A stretch of 64,000 bases of DNA. Source: Saprospira grandis DSM 2844 (lineage in GTDB: Bacteria; Bacteroidota; Bacteroidia; Chitinophagales; Saprospiraceae). The stretch spans positions 2,941,669-3,005,668 of the forward strand of contig NZ_JH719942.1 of NCBI RefSeq assembly GCF_000275825.1, in the 5' to 3' direction. Numbering within the stretch: position 1 is the stretch's first letter; every line of letters starts with the position of its first letter. Below the pieces are notes generated by a model, which did not search any database, was not told the origin of the DNA, and saw only the letters and a list, made by a program, of their open reading frames with translations. Below are positions 26,066 through 34,920 of the stretch, in pieces. The translations under genes and the position numbers were made by a program.

Positions 26066-28210
26066 ATGGCTCGAATACAGCCCCTTTTTACCGTCTTATT
26101 TCTTGGCTTGACTGCTTTTAGCAGCTTTGGCCAATCGCTTTCTAGCATTCAAAATCGCCAAGCCACCCTAGATTGGGAAGGCGCCCAAGCAGCCGCCCAA
26201 ACGGCCTTAGCCAGTTTGGAGGGCGCAGACCGCTTAGCTTATCTCCAATTATTGGGCGAGCTGCCGCTGCCTAATCGTGCGCCTTTTTGGCAAGAGGGCC
26301 TCAACCTGCTAGATAGCCTCGAGCAGGGAGATAGCCTGCGCCTGTTTTGGCGCTGGAAAACAGGCCAAGCCCTGATTCAAGAAGATACAGAAAAGGCCCT
26401 CTCTTATTGGGAGGGCTTGGAAGGAACGGCCTATTGGGGCAAAATCCTGCTGCATTTGGCCGAAAAACGCCCCAGCTCTTCTATTTATTTGGAGCAGGCG
26501 ATTCAGTTCCTGAGCCGAGAAGAACAGCTGTTTCTCTTGGCTAAAGCTTATTTTTTAGAGCTGCAGCGAAGCCAAAACCGCTTTCGCAAAAAGTATTTGG
26601 CCGAAAAGTCTCTAGAGCTCTTGGCTAGTTTGGGCCAACAGGCCGAGAGCCTATTATTAGAAGCCGAAATTTTGAGCCGACAAGCCAGCTGGGAACCCGC
26701 AAAATCAGCTTTGTTGTCCTTGCAGGTGAGTCGCCAAAAACTAGAACAAGCCTGGACCCAATTGCGGCCTTACAGCCCCTTGAGAAAACGCTTGCTAAAC
26801 CTCAGCGCAGCAGTTTGGGAGCAGTCGGTGGCCCTTTACCAACAGCAGTTTAGCCAAGAGGCCCAAGGGCAGTATTTTGAGCAGGCGCTGCAGCTGGCCC
26901 TAGAAGCTAGAGTTTGGCAAAAAAGAGCATTGCTCTGGCCTCAACGAAAGGATGTTCGCAGCGATAGTCTGCTTTTGGCTGGACAAACCACCCCCAATTT
27001 GGCCCTTTGGCAGGCTCGCCTAGCAGAAGAATCGCCTAGCCGCTATGCGCTTACTTATGCGCCCTTGCCCCAATTTAGTCTGGCCCAATTGCGGCAGCAA
27101 CTGAAGGAAAACGAAGAGTTTTTGCTTTACTATACCGCCCAAGAAGAAAGCTACCTTTTGGCCGCCGACGCAGAACAACTACTGGGCTTCTGGAAACTGG
27201 GCCGCAGCGAGGATCTCCAACAGGCAACGGCGCAACTAGCCAGCCTATTGGCCCAAAAAAATACGCAACCCTCTAAGGTCTATTTGCAGCAGGCGCATAG
27301 CTTTTATAAGCGCTTTTTGGCCCTCGGACTGGCCGAAAACAAAGAAGGAATACAGCTTTATCTGGATGGTCCCCTCTGGCAGCTGCCTTTTGAGGCCCTT
27401 TTGCGCCAAGCGGTTACGGAAGAAAAAAGCTATGCCGAATTGCCCTATTTGATGAAGGAGCTGGAGCTGAGTTATCGCTTTTTGCCCACAGATAGCAGCA
27501 GCCAAAAGGCCAATTTGGGCAAAAATGTCTTGGCCATAGATCAGCGGGCACCAGCTATGGGCTTGCTGCCCACTTCGGGCTTCGATTTGCTTTTTCAGCG
27601 CTTTAGAGGCTCTTTTTATCGGGCCAAGGAGGCCAGTTTGGCCGATTTTAAGCCCCTGGCGGCTTCTGGCGATTATAGCCTGCTGCATTTGGCTTTGGCC
27701 CAAAAAGGTCCCCAGGCTTCCTATCTATTTGCTGCCGATAGTCTGTCGGCTTGGCAGCTCCAACAGTTGCCCATACAAACGGCCCTGCTTTATTTTGTGC
27801 CTTTGCCCGAGCGACAGGCCGAGGCCGAGGAGCTGTTGCGCTGGCGACATCTTTTTGCTCATGATGGCTGCTCTTCGCTTTTGCTGAGCCGCTGGTCCAA
27901 ATCTGCCGAAGCCGAAGCCGCTTTTTTGTCCATTTTCTACGATTTACTGGCCAAGGGCTACCAAAAAGAGGAGGCTTTTCGAGAGGCCCAACTGAGCCTT
28001 TTACTGAGCTCAGAATGGGCGGCCCCTCAGTTTTGGAGCGGCTACCTCTATCTGGGCGACCGCCAAACGATGGCCCTGGCCAAAAGAAGTTTTTTTGAAC
28101 AATATTGGCTCTATTCTATTTTGGCCAGCTTCAGCCTTTTGGCCCTGCTCATTTTTTTCTGGCGCATCAATCGCTTAGATTTGGGCCGCAATACAGCAGT
28201 GAACGATTAG
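26066..28210 (+). CDS. Membrane-anchored CHAT-domain-like protein with degenerate active site
   Basis: The 714-residue protein has an N-terminal signal peptide (ending near SSFGQ) and a helical, TPR-like Ala/Leu/Gln-rich region (about 25-330). A C-terminal CHAT-like domain (about 340-670) follows, and a single membrane span lies near the end (about 683-700). CHAT landmarks are present: LYLDGPLWQLPFEALL, then a LLHLALAQ strand, SSLLLSRWSKSAEAEAAFLSIFYDLLAKG, and QFWSGYLYLGD. The catalytic His (HG in the usual HLATHG) and Cys (in SACETG) appear to be replaced: HLALAQ lacks the second His, and the SACETG position reads YFVPLPE. It is therefore probably not an active caspase-like protease. Its role is unknown; it could be a periplasmic scaffold. 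Confidence 0.78.
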   Translation: MARIQPLFTVLFLGLTAFSSFGQSLSSIQNRQATLDWEGAQAAAQTALASLEGADRLAYLQLLGELPLPNRAPFWQEGLNLLDSLEQGDSLRLFWRWKTGQALIQEDTEKALSYWEGLEGTAYWGKILLHLAEKRPSSSIYLEQAIQFLSREEQLFLLAKAYFLELQRSQNRFRKKYLAEKSLELLASLGQQAESLLLEAEILSRQASWEPAKSALLSLQVSRQKLEQAWTQLRPYSPLRKRLLNLSAAVWEQSVALYQQQFSQEAQGQYFEQALQLALEARVWQKRALLWPQRKDVRSDSLLLAGQTTPNLALWQARLAEESPSRYALTYAPLPQFSLAQLRQQLKENEEFLLYYTAQEESYLLAADAEQLLGFWKLGRSEDLQQATAQLASLLAQKNTQPSKVYLQQAHSFYKRFLALGLAENKEGIQLYLDGPLWQLPFEALLRQAVTEEKSYAELPYLMKELELSYRFLPTDSSSQKANLGKNVLAIDQRAPAMGLLPTSGFDLLFQRFRGSFYRAKEASLADFKPLAASGDYSLLHLALAQKGPQASYLFAADSLSAWQLQQLPIQTALLYFVPLPERQAEAEELLRWRHLFAHDGCSSLLLSRWSKSAEAEAAFLSIFYDLLAKGYQKEEAFREAQLSLLLSSEWAAPQFWSGYLYLGDRQTMALAKRSFFEQYWLYSILASFSLLALLIFFWRINRLDLGRNTAVND

Positions 28211-28220
28211 GAAATGCTTC

Positions 28221-28461
28221 TTTTTTTTTGGGCCTCCGCAGCAAAGCTGCGGCGGTTACTCCCGTTGGTCGTCGAACTGCGGACTAAAGTCCTTGTTGTC
28301 GTTTCGGGGCTCGCTGTTACTTGCTTCGCTGCGTCGGCTCCCGTTGGTCGGGTCGCTCGGCCCTGCGCGGGCTGCGCCCGCTTGGTCTGGCCTTTGGCCA
28401 CCCCTGCACATCGGTTACTCCCTTCGGTCGTCGAAGACGCCCTAAAGGGCTTGTTGTGGCC
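28221..28461 (+). repeat. Dispersed structured repeat, copy 4 (type I) with nested insertions
   Basis: The type I frame is intact: GGGCCTCC, GCAGC/GCTGC hairpin, TTTCGGGGCTCGC, GCTCGGCCCTGC, GCGGGC/GCCCGC hairpin, GGTCTGGCC, CTGCACATCG and GGCC. At two places the usual CTA of GCTA is replaced by a 44-45 bp segment, at 28255-28299 and 28414-28457. Each starts GTTACTCCC, contains GGTCGTCGAA and a hairpin, and ends TTGTTGT. A third related segment lies at 28316-28355. Confidence 0.85.
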
Positions 28462-28568
28462 GTTTGGCCTTCGGCCATGGTCCTTGCTATTGCCTACATT
28501 ATATAGTAGACTAGGCCGCAAAAAGAATAAATAGAAAACTTTAAATACGCTCTAAAAGTAGTTAATCT

Positions 28569-29255
28569 ATGCGCCTATTTTTTTTCTTAAAGATGCTGCT
28601 ACTTGCAGCAGTACTTATAGGGGGCTGCCTAGCTAAACCGTTAGATAGAGAAGATGAAAGCCAAAAAGGACTAGATGATTCTTTAGCGGTTTTAGCAAGA
28701 AAACAAAGAAAGATTGAGGAGGCCAAGGCGTTCTATTTAAAAGACCTGCTTCTAGGAGATGATCTTAATGAAAAAGATATAGCTTCTTTATTTAAAAAAG
28801 TTCGTTCAGGTCCTATTAGTGATTCATTGAAAAATAAAATACTTCCAGGGAGAAAGGGGAATTTATCTTTGAAAGGAATGTGGCCTCTAGAGACAGGAAA
28901 GCCTGAACCCATACTAGCTTCTTTTGAATATTGGGAAGAAGAGCCCTATACTGAAATGTATTGTCTCCTTACTTACAAAAAAAATGGGCGTCTAATAGAT
29001 TGCTTAGCGGCTAAACACTTTAAGGAAGTGGGGGTTTTAGATACCTATTATTCATATATAAATTATGGGAGTACGGAGATTTATGTGCACATTATGGACA
29101 GCACAAAGGAATCAGAGCGTCCGACTCCAGATGATGCTATAAAAAAAGATATTTGGGTAGTTAGCGATGAAGGGAAATTTGAGTTGAAGGAGGTACACTA
29201 CATTTATAGCAAGTTAAGTAAACAATATTATGGCTTGATAAGGCGCCTATGGTAA
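28569..29255 (+). CDS. Hypothetical lipoprotein
   Basis: The 228-residue protein starts MRLFFFLKMLLLAAVLIGGC, an N-terminal lipoprotein signal with the lipobox at LIGGC (Cys20), so it should be lipid-anchored in the envelope. The mature part is charged, with a helical first half and a beta-rich second half (YWEEEPYTEMYCLLTYKKNG, then KDIWVVSDEGKFEL). No known family was recognised. Its AT-rich composition differs from the upstream operon. It is isolated between a hairpin repeat and an IS3 remnant, so it may be an accessory gene. Confidence 0.6.
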   Translation: MRLFFFLKMLLLAAVLIGGCLAKPLDREDESQKGLDDSLAVLARKQRKIEEAKAFYLKDLLLGDDLNEKDIASLFKKVRSGPISDSLKNKILPGRKGNLSLKGMWPLETGKPEPILASFEYWEEEPYTEMYCLLTYKKNGRLIDCLAAKHFKEVGVLDTYYSYINYGSTEIYVHIMDSTKESERPTPDDAIKKDIWVVSDEGKFELKEVHYIYSKLSKQYYGLIRRLW

Positions 29256-29382
29256 GCATATTTTTAATATCCTGCTAGATTTTAACTTCATGAGGGGTTC
29301 AAGCTGCAGCCACAGCAGAAGGCCCGCAGGCCTAGGGGCCGCGCAGCGGCAGAGCTGCTATTTGGCTCAGTCTTAACGCTTC

Positions 29383-29759
29383 ATCACATTCCCCTATATT
29401 TTTTTTTAAGCCAGTCCAGCTCAAACTGCAACTTGCCTATTTGCTCATATAAACGGGCTTCTTTTTCTTCATCAGCATCCACTTTGGGGCCTCGCTTTTT
29501 TTCATAAAGCAAAAAACTATTGGCCAAAAGCTCTTTCTTCCAGGCCGATATTTGATTTGCATGTAGCTCGTATTTTGTCGCTAATTCTGCCAAGGTTAAT
29601 TGCTCTTTTAGCGCTTCTAAGGCCACTTTTGCCTTAAATTTAGAACTGAAATTACGACGTTTCTTTCTCATCTCTTTTGTAATTTAGTGCTTCATTATAC
29701 GACTTTTTTCTTTCATTTTTCCACCTTAAACTACTGTCCTAATTTTGGGGCTAAGGGCA
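29383..29759 (-). mobile_element. IS3-family element remnant, left end plus OrfA
   Basis: It is near-identical to 8002-8378. The left end (29752-29759 at its outer edge) has the same TGCCCTTA start and the AAAATTAGGACAGTAG block. On the other side about 40 bases of possible further IS sequence run into a GC-rich repeat (29300-29350), and OrfB and the right end are missing. Confidence 0.72.
29384..29671 (-). CDS. IS3-family transposase OrfA, second copy
   Basis: This 95-residue protein is almost identical to the one at 8090-8377: the same helix-turn-helix and zipper, with KEQ for KDQ. The near-identity of the two copies, against strong decay of other IS pieces, suggests recent movement or gene conversion. 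No OrfB follows, so the copy is not functional by itself. Confidence 0.85.
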   Translation of the reverse strand: MRKKRRNFSSKFKAKVALEALKEQLTLAELATKYELHANQISAWKKELLANSFLLYEKKRGPKVDADEEKEARLYEQIGKLQFELDWLKKKYRGM

Positions 29760-29856
29760 AAACAATGTTTTTGGGGCCCAATATAGATCCTATTTTTAAT
29801 ATAGAAATTTCTATGGAGGGGGGAATAAAATTTAGTAATCCAAATAAAGGCTTTCA

Positions 29857-30522
29857 ATGGAAATATTTTTAAACCCAAGGTGGATCTATATAGGATTTAT
29901 CATTATTTATGTAACTGCTAATTACTCCTGCACTTCTAGCAGAGAAGAGAACCTTAAAAATGAAATAGAGGATGTATTAAAAACCTGTGTTATTGAATTG
30001 CCAGAAGGAGTAGAAACAGACTTTTTTTCAATGAATTATGTTTTAGTTGATAGTGCGTTTTTTGATATCTCAATATGTCATAAAATTATAGAGCCTTGTC
30101 AAAAGCAACTTTTGGGATGTAAATATCAATGTGAAACCAAGGGGAAATTTATACTACAATATGATTGGTCAAATGAAAAAGTGATCTCATTGACTAAAAG
30201 TTGTGGAAATTTTTGCGTAGACAACTACTACTATTCAGTTGATGAAAATGGGCAACTCCGTATGCCATACATAGCCCAAAATATTTTAGCTCAAGATACT
30301 GTTGAGAATATCATCTTAGAGCTCACTGTATCACAGGATACGATTGTGGTTGTAGATGTAGTAGATAAAGTTATTCTAGCTGAAACTGACTTGAAAGATT
30401 TAATAGAAGTAATAGATATATCAGAAAGTTTTAATTTGATAGAGCTCAAGAAAGGTACTGCGGTATTAAACTATGAGTCAAAAGAAGGGGGAATTAAACA
30501 AGTAAAACTTAACTGGAAATAA
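29857..30522 (+). CDS. Hypothetical envelope protein, possible lipoprotein
   Basis: The 221-residue protein has an N-terminal hydrophobic segment (IYIGFIIIYVTANYSC) and a Cys at about residue 26, which could be a lipobox, though the -3 to -1 residues are unusual (NYSC). The mature part holds several Cys residues (TC, CHKIIEPC, GCKYQC, SCGNFC) spaced in a way that suggests disulfides. It has a beta-rich C-terminus with repeated VDV and ETD segments. No family was recognised. It is AT-rich like the gene at 28569 and lies directly beyond the IS3 remnant, so both may be transferred genes. Confidence 0.55.
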   Translation: MEIFLNPRWIYIGFIIIYVTANYSCTSSREENLKNEIEDVLKTCVIELPEGVETDFFSMNYVLVDSAFFDISICHKIIEPCQKQLLGCKYQCETKGKFILQYDWSNEKVISLTKSCGNFCVDNYYYSVDENGQLRMPYIAQNILAQDTVENIILELTVSQDTIVVVDVVDKVILAETDLKDLIEVIDISESFNLIELKKGTAVLNYESKEGGIKQVKLNWK

Positions 30523-30630
30523 GCCAGTATCTATACTAATTAACGTTCACAGGCGGCTTTTGTGTGATATGAAAACATAGAGCTAGCTGCTTTTGTAATG
30601 ACTTTACATTCAATGTTTTTATCAGTGTGA

Positions 30631-30748
30631 TTTTAGGGGCCTCCCGCCTTGGGCGGGCGCTACGTTTCGGGGCTCGCTGCTCGCTCGGCCCTGCGCGGGC
30701 TTTGCCCGCTGGGTCTGGCCTTCGGCCACCCCTGCACATCGCTAGGCC
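30631..30748 (+). repeat. Dispersed structured repeat, copy 5 (type I)
   Basis: It reads GGGGCCTCC, CCGCC...GGCGG hairpin, GCGCTACGTTTCGGGGCTCGC, GCTCGGCCCTGC, GCGGGC/GCCCGC hairpin, GGTCTGGCC-TTC-GGCCA and CTGCACATCGCTAGGCC. It is a canonical copy without insertions, useful as a reference for the family. Confidence 0.88.
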
Positions 30749-30794
30749 AGTCGCTTCGCTCCTTTGCGGCGGCAAAGCCGCCTGTAATTCATCG

Positions 30795-30814
30795 CCTAGG
30801 GACAAGCCCCTAGG
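30795..30814 (-). repeat. CCTAGGG hairpin repeat, copy 2 (inverse)
   Basis: This is the inverse orientation of the hairpin at 13524-13543, here right after copy 5 of the dispersed repeat and a GGCGGCAAAGCCGCC hairpin. Confidence 0.7.
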
Positions 30815-31600
30815 CTAATCCAATGGAGTCAGCCCTAAAGGGCCTCAAATTATGATTTACGGCCTTGCTCATCTGTTTTTGCAGAGAAGGGCCATATCCA
30901 AAGGCCCTCGCAGAGGGCTATCTGAAAAAGCTAGCCTAGGGGCTTGTCCCTAGGCAGCAAAAAGGGGCACACATAAAATTTCAATATTAGTCCCTCAACT
31001 TTTTCTTGGGTTCTATGGGGGAGAGATAGAGGAGAAGTTCTTTATATGAAAAGGAGCTATTAGGTTTTTCGGTCCTGTGGCTTTTCGTTAGTCCCTCAAC
31101 TTTTTCTTAGTATTTTGAAGAAAGAGAGATAAAGAAAGCGTCTTTTAGTGGCTGGGTAGCTTTGGGTTGAAGCTTAATGGAAAGCTACAAGTAGAAAAAG
31201 CGAACAAGGACTTTCTCCGTCAGTTCGCTCAGTTACGGTAAGCATAGCAATTGTTTTACCCCTGATTTTTTGTGTGGAGTTGTTCTGCGGCCATGGGCTA
31301 AAGCCCATGGTTGTGGGGCTATGCAAAGAGCGGGCTAAAGCCCTTCTTTGCTGATGGAGCCTAGTGGAACAGCAAATCCCCTCGAATGAGGGGATGACAA
31401 TTTTTTCGATAGCCTAGGGCCTTGGCCCTAGGGGTATTATGAAATTTATGGGGGATAAAAAACAAACTATCGAAGAAAAAAATAACCCTTGTTCAAAGCG
31501 GTAGAGGATTTTAATCCTCTCTGCACTATAGGTATAGAATGGGGTTGTTGCATGGCTGCTGGTTTTAACCTGCAGCCACGGCTAGCAGGCGGCGAAGCCG
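30815..31600. other. Long non-coding repeat-rich gap
   Basis: No gene is supported. It holds a third CCTAGGG hairpin (30935-30954). A 21-base direct repeat (starting TTAGTCCCTCAAC) occurs at 30987-31007 and 31088-31108, each followed by a purine-rich GAGAGATA segment. Several hairpins of GGGCTAAAGCCC type lie near 31295-31345, and a CCTAGGGCCTTGGCCCTAGG palindrome near 31412-31431. The dense small repeats suggest an accumulation zone for non-autonomous elements. Confidence 0.6.
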
Positions 31601-31605
31601 CCGCA

Positions 31606-31728
31606 GGCCTAGCGATGCGGCGGGGTGGCCGAAGGCCAGACCAAGGCGCTGAAAGCGCCGAAGGGCCGAGCGAACAGCGAGCCCCAAAGCGTAGCGCCTG
31701 CCGCAGGCAGGAGGCCCCCAAAAAAAAG
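31606..31728 (-). repeat. Dispersed structured repeat, copy 6 (type I)
   Basis: On the minus strand it starts directly at the T-tract of the mdh terminator, then GGGGGCCTCC, CTGCC/GGCAG hairpin, GCGCTACGCTTTGGGGCTCGC, GCTCGGCCCTTC, GGCGC/GCGCC hairpin. It ends CATCGCTAGGCC. It has the same orientation as mdh. Confidence 0.85.
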
Positions 31729-31763
31729 GCTTAAAAGCAGTAAACACCACTTTTAAGCCTTTT
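31725..31763 (-). terminator. Intrinsic terminator of mdh
   Basis: AAAAGGCTTAAAAG (31725-31738) pairs with CTTTTAAGCCTTTT (31750-31763). On the minus strand the stem is followed by an unbroken T-run that leads into the structured repeat. Confidence 0.88.
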
Positions 31764-31783
31764 GGACGGAGATAAAGAAAGGA

Positions 31784-32737
31784 CTAAGCCTCTTCTTTTT
31801 CTTCTAGCAAGCCCATACCTTCAAAGGTTTCTACGACAGAGCGTACCGCCTTTTCAGAAGTATCGAGCAACTGCTTTTCTTCCTCATTGAGTTTCAATTC
31901 GATAATTTGTTCGATACCGTTGCTACCCAATTTCACGGGAACGCCGAGGTAAAGATCTTCTACGCCATATTGGCCTTTAAGCCAAGCGCAGCAAGGGAAA
32001 ATGCGTTGTTCGTTGCGCACGATAGCGCCCACCATTTGGGCAGCGGCAGCACCGGGAGCATACCAAGCAGAAGTGCCCATTAGTTTAACGAGCTCTCCAC
32101 CTCCTTTTTTAGTGCGCTCAATGATAGCATTGAGTTTATCATCCTCGATAAGTTCAGTAACGGGGATACCGGCTACGGTAGTGTAGCGGGGCAAAGGCAC
32201 CATCGTGTCGCCATGTCCACCCATAAGCACCGCTTGGATATCGCGGGGAGAAACATTGAGTTCCATAGACAAGAAAGCGCGGTAGCGGGCAGTATCGAGG
32301 ATACCGGCCATACCCATCACGCGGTTTGAGGGCAAACCAGAAGCTTTGAAAGCAGCGTAAGTCATTACATCAAGGGGGTTAGAGACCACAATGATGATAG
32401 GGTTTTCGCTATACTCAAGGATAGATTTAGTTACGGCAGTAACGATTTTGGCATTAGTAGCGATCAAGTCGTCGCGGCTCATGCCGGGGCGGCGAGGGAT
32501 ACCCGCAGTAATGACTACGATATCAGAGTTCTCGGTATATTTATAGTCAGAAGTACCGATGATGCGAGTGCTATAGCCATCGATGGGGGCTTGTTGGAAG
32601 CTATCGAGGGCTTTACCTGCGGCCATATCGCCTTTAAGGTCTAGCAATACTACTTCGTTCACGATGTTTTCGTGAGCCAAAACATTAGCGCAAGTAGCAC
32701 CTACATTTCCGGCTCCAACTACAGTTACTTTTTTCAT
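31784..32737 (-). CDS. mdh: Malate dehydrogenase
   Basis: The start at 32737 gives a 317-residue protein beginning MKKVTVVGAGNVG, the expected length; an open frame upstream adds 57 unlike residues and is rejected. It interconverts malate and oxaloacetate with NAD in the TCA cycle, in the cytoplasm. Visible residues are the GAGNVG dinucleotide loop (8-13), the acidic LLDL at the end of the second strand, the substrate Arg residues in GIPRRPGMSRDD (R82, R88), the VSNPLD motif (118-123) and the catalytic His in GGHGDT (H175). It belongs to the LDH-like MDH group found in Bacteroidota. It is transcribed alone, with a terminator at its end. Confidence 0.95.
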   Translation of the reverse strand: MKKVTVVGAGNVGATCANVLAHENIVNEVVLLDLKGDMAAGKALDSFQQAPIDGYSTRIIGTSDYKYTENSDIVVITAGIPRRPGMSRDDLIATNAKIVTAVTKSILEYSENPIIIVVSNPLDVMTYAAFKASGLPSNRVMGMAGILDTARYRAFLSMELNVSPRDIQAVLMGGHGDTMVPLPRYTTVAGIPVTELIEDDKLNAIIERTKKGGGELVKLMGTSAWYAPGAAAAQMVGAIVRNEQRIFPCCAWLKGQYGVEDLYLGVPVKLGSNGIEQIIELKLNEEEKQLLDTSEKAVRSVVETFEGMGLLEEKEEA

Positions 32738-33139
32738 ACTGTATTGAATATAAGTTTTATAGGATATTTTGAATAGGCAAAGAGCGCTTGTCGTTCTTTG
32801 CTGCGGATGAAATTCTTTGGCATTTGCCAGGCCTAACTCTAGGCTAAATGCGCCAAGGCATTTTGTCAATACATCTATATAATGTAATTTTGCTAGGCTT
32901 TTGCTCAAGGGATAATTAAGAATTCCTTAATTTAGGCCCAAGAACAGCAGCTAATATACAGTTTTTTCGATGATTCTAAAGCTCGCCCTTACTTTTTTAC
33001 AAAAGCTTAGCAGTGGGCCCAAAAAAATCGAAAAACCTCTCTAGGCTTTGCTACGTTATTATTATAGACGCTACCAAAGCGAACTAACTTTTGGGCTTTT
33101 GCAGGCCTGCTTTAATAAAATCCTAAAGTGCTTATATTT

Positions 33140-34711
33140 ATGCAAACATCTTTATTCCGCCTACTTTTCCTCTTCTGCCTGTTGGGAGGTAGCGCATTTT
33201 CGGGCCTACAGGCTCAGCAAACAGGCCACAACCATATTGGTTGCGGAACTACAGTAGAAACACAGCTAGAACGTAAAAATAGCTTGATGGAACACCGCCG
33301 CAATCGGGCCGAGCTCATGCAAGAGTTTACGGCCTTCAAAGCGAGCCGCGCAGCCAATGATAGCATTTCTTATGTGCCTTTGCAGTTTCATGTCTGTGGA
33401 GAAAATGATGGTTCTGGTTATGTAGATGTAGAGCGTGTTTTGGGCTCAGTTTGTCGCTTAAATGATGACTACCGTGGCCAAAACATCCAGTTCTATATCT
33501 ATAATATCAATTACATTCCCAATAGCCTACTCTATAACCACGGCAATGGTTCTGGAAATCCTACGGCCATCTACTTCATGTCCCTTTATAAGGTGCCCGG
33601 AGTGCTCAACATCTTTGTGGGCCGAAATGTAACAGCCAATGATGAGTTTTTGGCTTATTATACGAGCTTTTTGGATGTAGTTTTCTCTTTCAAAACAGGG
33701 GTAGGCCCCGGCGACCCCACGCTTACGCATGAGTTGGGCCACTTCTTTACTCTCGCTCACACCTTCTTCGGTTGGGAAGGAACTAGCTACGCCAATGAGG
33801 AACTAAACGGTAAAGCACCCGGCCAAGTGGGCGGTATGCAAGTAGAAAAAGTAGTCCGCGGCGCCGCTGGCGAAAATTGCCAAATCGCTGCCGATGGCTT
33901 CTGCGATACCCGCCCCGATTACTCTTCTGATCGCGCAAACTGTCCCCAAACAGCCATTTTCTACGATCCCGATAGCGTAATGATTGATCCCGATGAAACA
34001 AACTTCATGAGCTATTTCAATGATAACTGCCTCTCGCAGTTCTCTGATGAGCAAAAAGATGCCATCCTCCTGGATTTTGTGTCTAGAGGATACCACCTCT
34101 TCGATACCCCTAGCCCACTCTATAGCTCGGCAGCTCCTTCTATTGACTGGCCCAACACTGGCGCCCTAGTCGGTAGCCCCAATCAAGTAGAGTTGCGCTG
34201 GACCGGCGACGCTTCTAATAGCTATTATCTCGTTAAACTGGAGCGCATCGTAGGAGGCGCAGCCGTACCCGTAGCTAGCTATATCACTACCGATGAGTTC
34301 TACTGGCTGAGCCTACAACCTAACGCGCAGTACCGCTGGTCTGTTCAAGGAATGACCGCCTACGATGTTTGTAGCAACTTCGTTTCTGCCCCCGCCGATT
34401 TCACAACAGCAGACTGGGCCACTGGCATCGAAACAACCGCTCTTCCTTTGCAGTCTTCTCGCGTTTTCCCCAATCCTATCGGGAATAACGATGAACTCAA
34501 TATCGAAATCGAAGTGAGCCAATTGACTGAGGTGAACATTAAGTTGACTAACCAACTTGGCCAGCAAATGTTGCCTAGCCAAAGTATCCAAATCGCCCCC
34601 GGCAAACAAGTAGAAACCCTCTACACCAACAACCTTGCCCCCGGCGTTTATTTCGTGCAAATCGAAACGGCTCAAGAACGCATTAGCCACAAAGTGGTGG
34701 TGCAACCCTAA
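33140..34711 (+). CDS. Secreted M43-like zinc metalloprotease with T9SS sorting domain
   Basis: ATG at 33140 is preferred to GTG at 33128 because it opens a clean signal peptide (MQTSLFRLLFLFCLLGG, cleavage near LQAQ). The catalytic motif HELGHFFTLAH (H197-H207) is the HExxHxxGxxH-type zinc site, with T in place of the usual G. The downstream NFMSYFNDNC holds the Met-turn and a Cys, as in M43/pappalysin-type proteases, and nearby paired Cys fit disulfides. A fibronectin-like domain follows (WTGDASNSYYLVKL). The last ~80 residues (VFPNPIGNND through APGVYFVQIE and HKVVVQP) are a type A T9SS C-terminal domain. It is a likely extracellular or surface protease for feeding on protein. Confidence 0.9.
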   Translation: MQTSLFRLLFLFCLLGGSAFSGLQAQQTGHNHIGCGTTVETQLERKNSLMEHRRNRAELMQEFTAFKASRAANDSISYVPLQFHVCGENDGSGYVDVERVLGSVCRLNDDYRGQNIQFYIYNINYIPNSLLYNHGNGSGNPTAIYFMSLYKVPGVLNIFVGRNVTANDEFLAYYTSFLDVVFSFKTGVGPGDPTLTHELGHFFTLAHTFFGWEGTSYANEELNGKAPGQVGGMQVEKVVRGAAGENCQIAADGFCDTRPDYSSDRANCPQTAIFYDPDSVMIDPDETNFMSYFNDNCLSQFSDEQKDAILLDFVSRGYHLFDTPSPLYSSAAPSIDWPNTGALVGSPNQVELRWTGDASNSYYLVKLERIVGGAAVPVASYITTDEFYWLSLQPNAQYRWSVQGMTAYDVCSNFVSAPADFTTADWATGIETTALPLQSSRVFPNPIGNNDELNIEIEVSQLTEVNIKLTNQLGQQMLPSQSIQIAPGKQVETLYTNNLAPGVYFVQIETAQERISHKVVVQP

Positions 34712-34755
34712 GCCCTAATTGATACAGAAATCATTTAAAGTGATTTCCTCTTCCT

Positions 34756-34790
34756 AACTCCTCTCAATGCTAATTGAGGGGAGTTTTTTT
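34756..34790 (+). terminator. Intrinsic terminator of the metalloprotease gene
   Basis: AACTCCTCTCAAT and ATTGAGGGGAGTT form a stem with one G-T pair, followed by seven T residues. The T-run is also the start of structured repeat copy 7. Confidence 0.87.
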
Positions 34791-34920
34791 GGGGGCTGCC
34801 CACTCGCTTCGCTCGGGTCGGGCTGTGTCAGGGCTCGCAGGTCTGCTCGGCCCTTCGCTTTTTTCGCTTTGCTCAAAAAGCTCGGTCTGGCCTTCGGCCA
34901 CCCTTATCCATCCCTCAGCC
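34784..34920 (+). repeat. Dispersed structured repeat, copy 7 (type II)
   Basis: Type II reads GGGGGCTGCC, a CGCTTCGCTCG hairpin, GTCGGGCTGTGTCAGGGCTCGC, GTCTGCTCGGCCCTTC, an A/T-rich AGC...GCT hairpin, GGTCTGGCCTTCGGCCA and CCATCCCTCAGCC. The closing pair is GGCTG/CAGCC. From its end to 35252 no gene is seen. Confidence 0.85.

Noticed and set aside
8002-29759. The identical 377-bp length of the two OrfA-only IS3 pieces as a mini-transposon with fixed ends
   Set aside because: The right boundary of the first piece coincides with the left end TGTAGCCTAACC of another IS element that was inserted there. The second copy continues past that point, and the ends TGCCCTTA and AATGTGAT are not inverted repeats.
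32737-32908. N-terminal extension of malate dehydrogenase by 57 residues
   Set aside because: The extension has no homology to the family, and the normal start MKKVTVVGAGNVG is inside.
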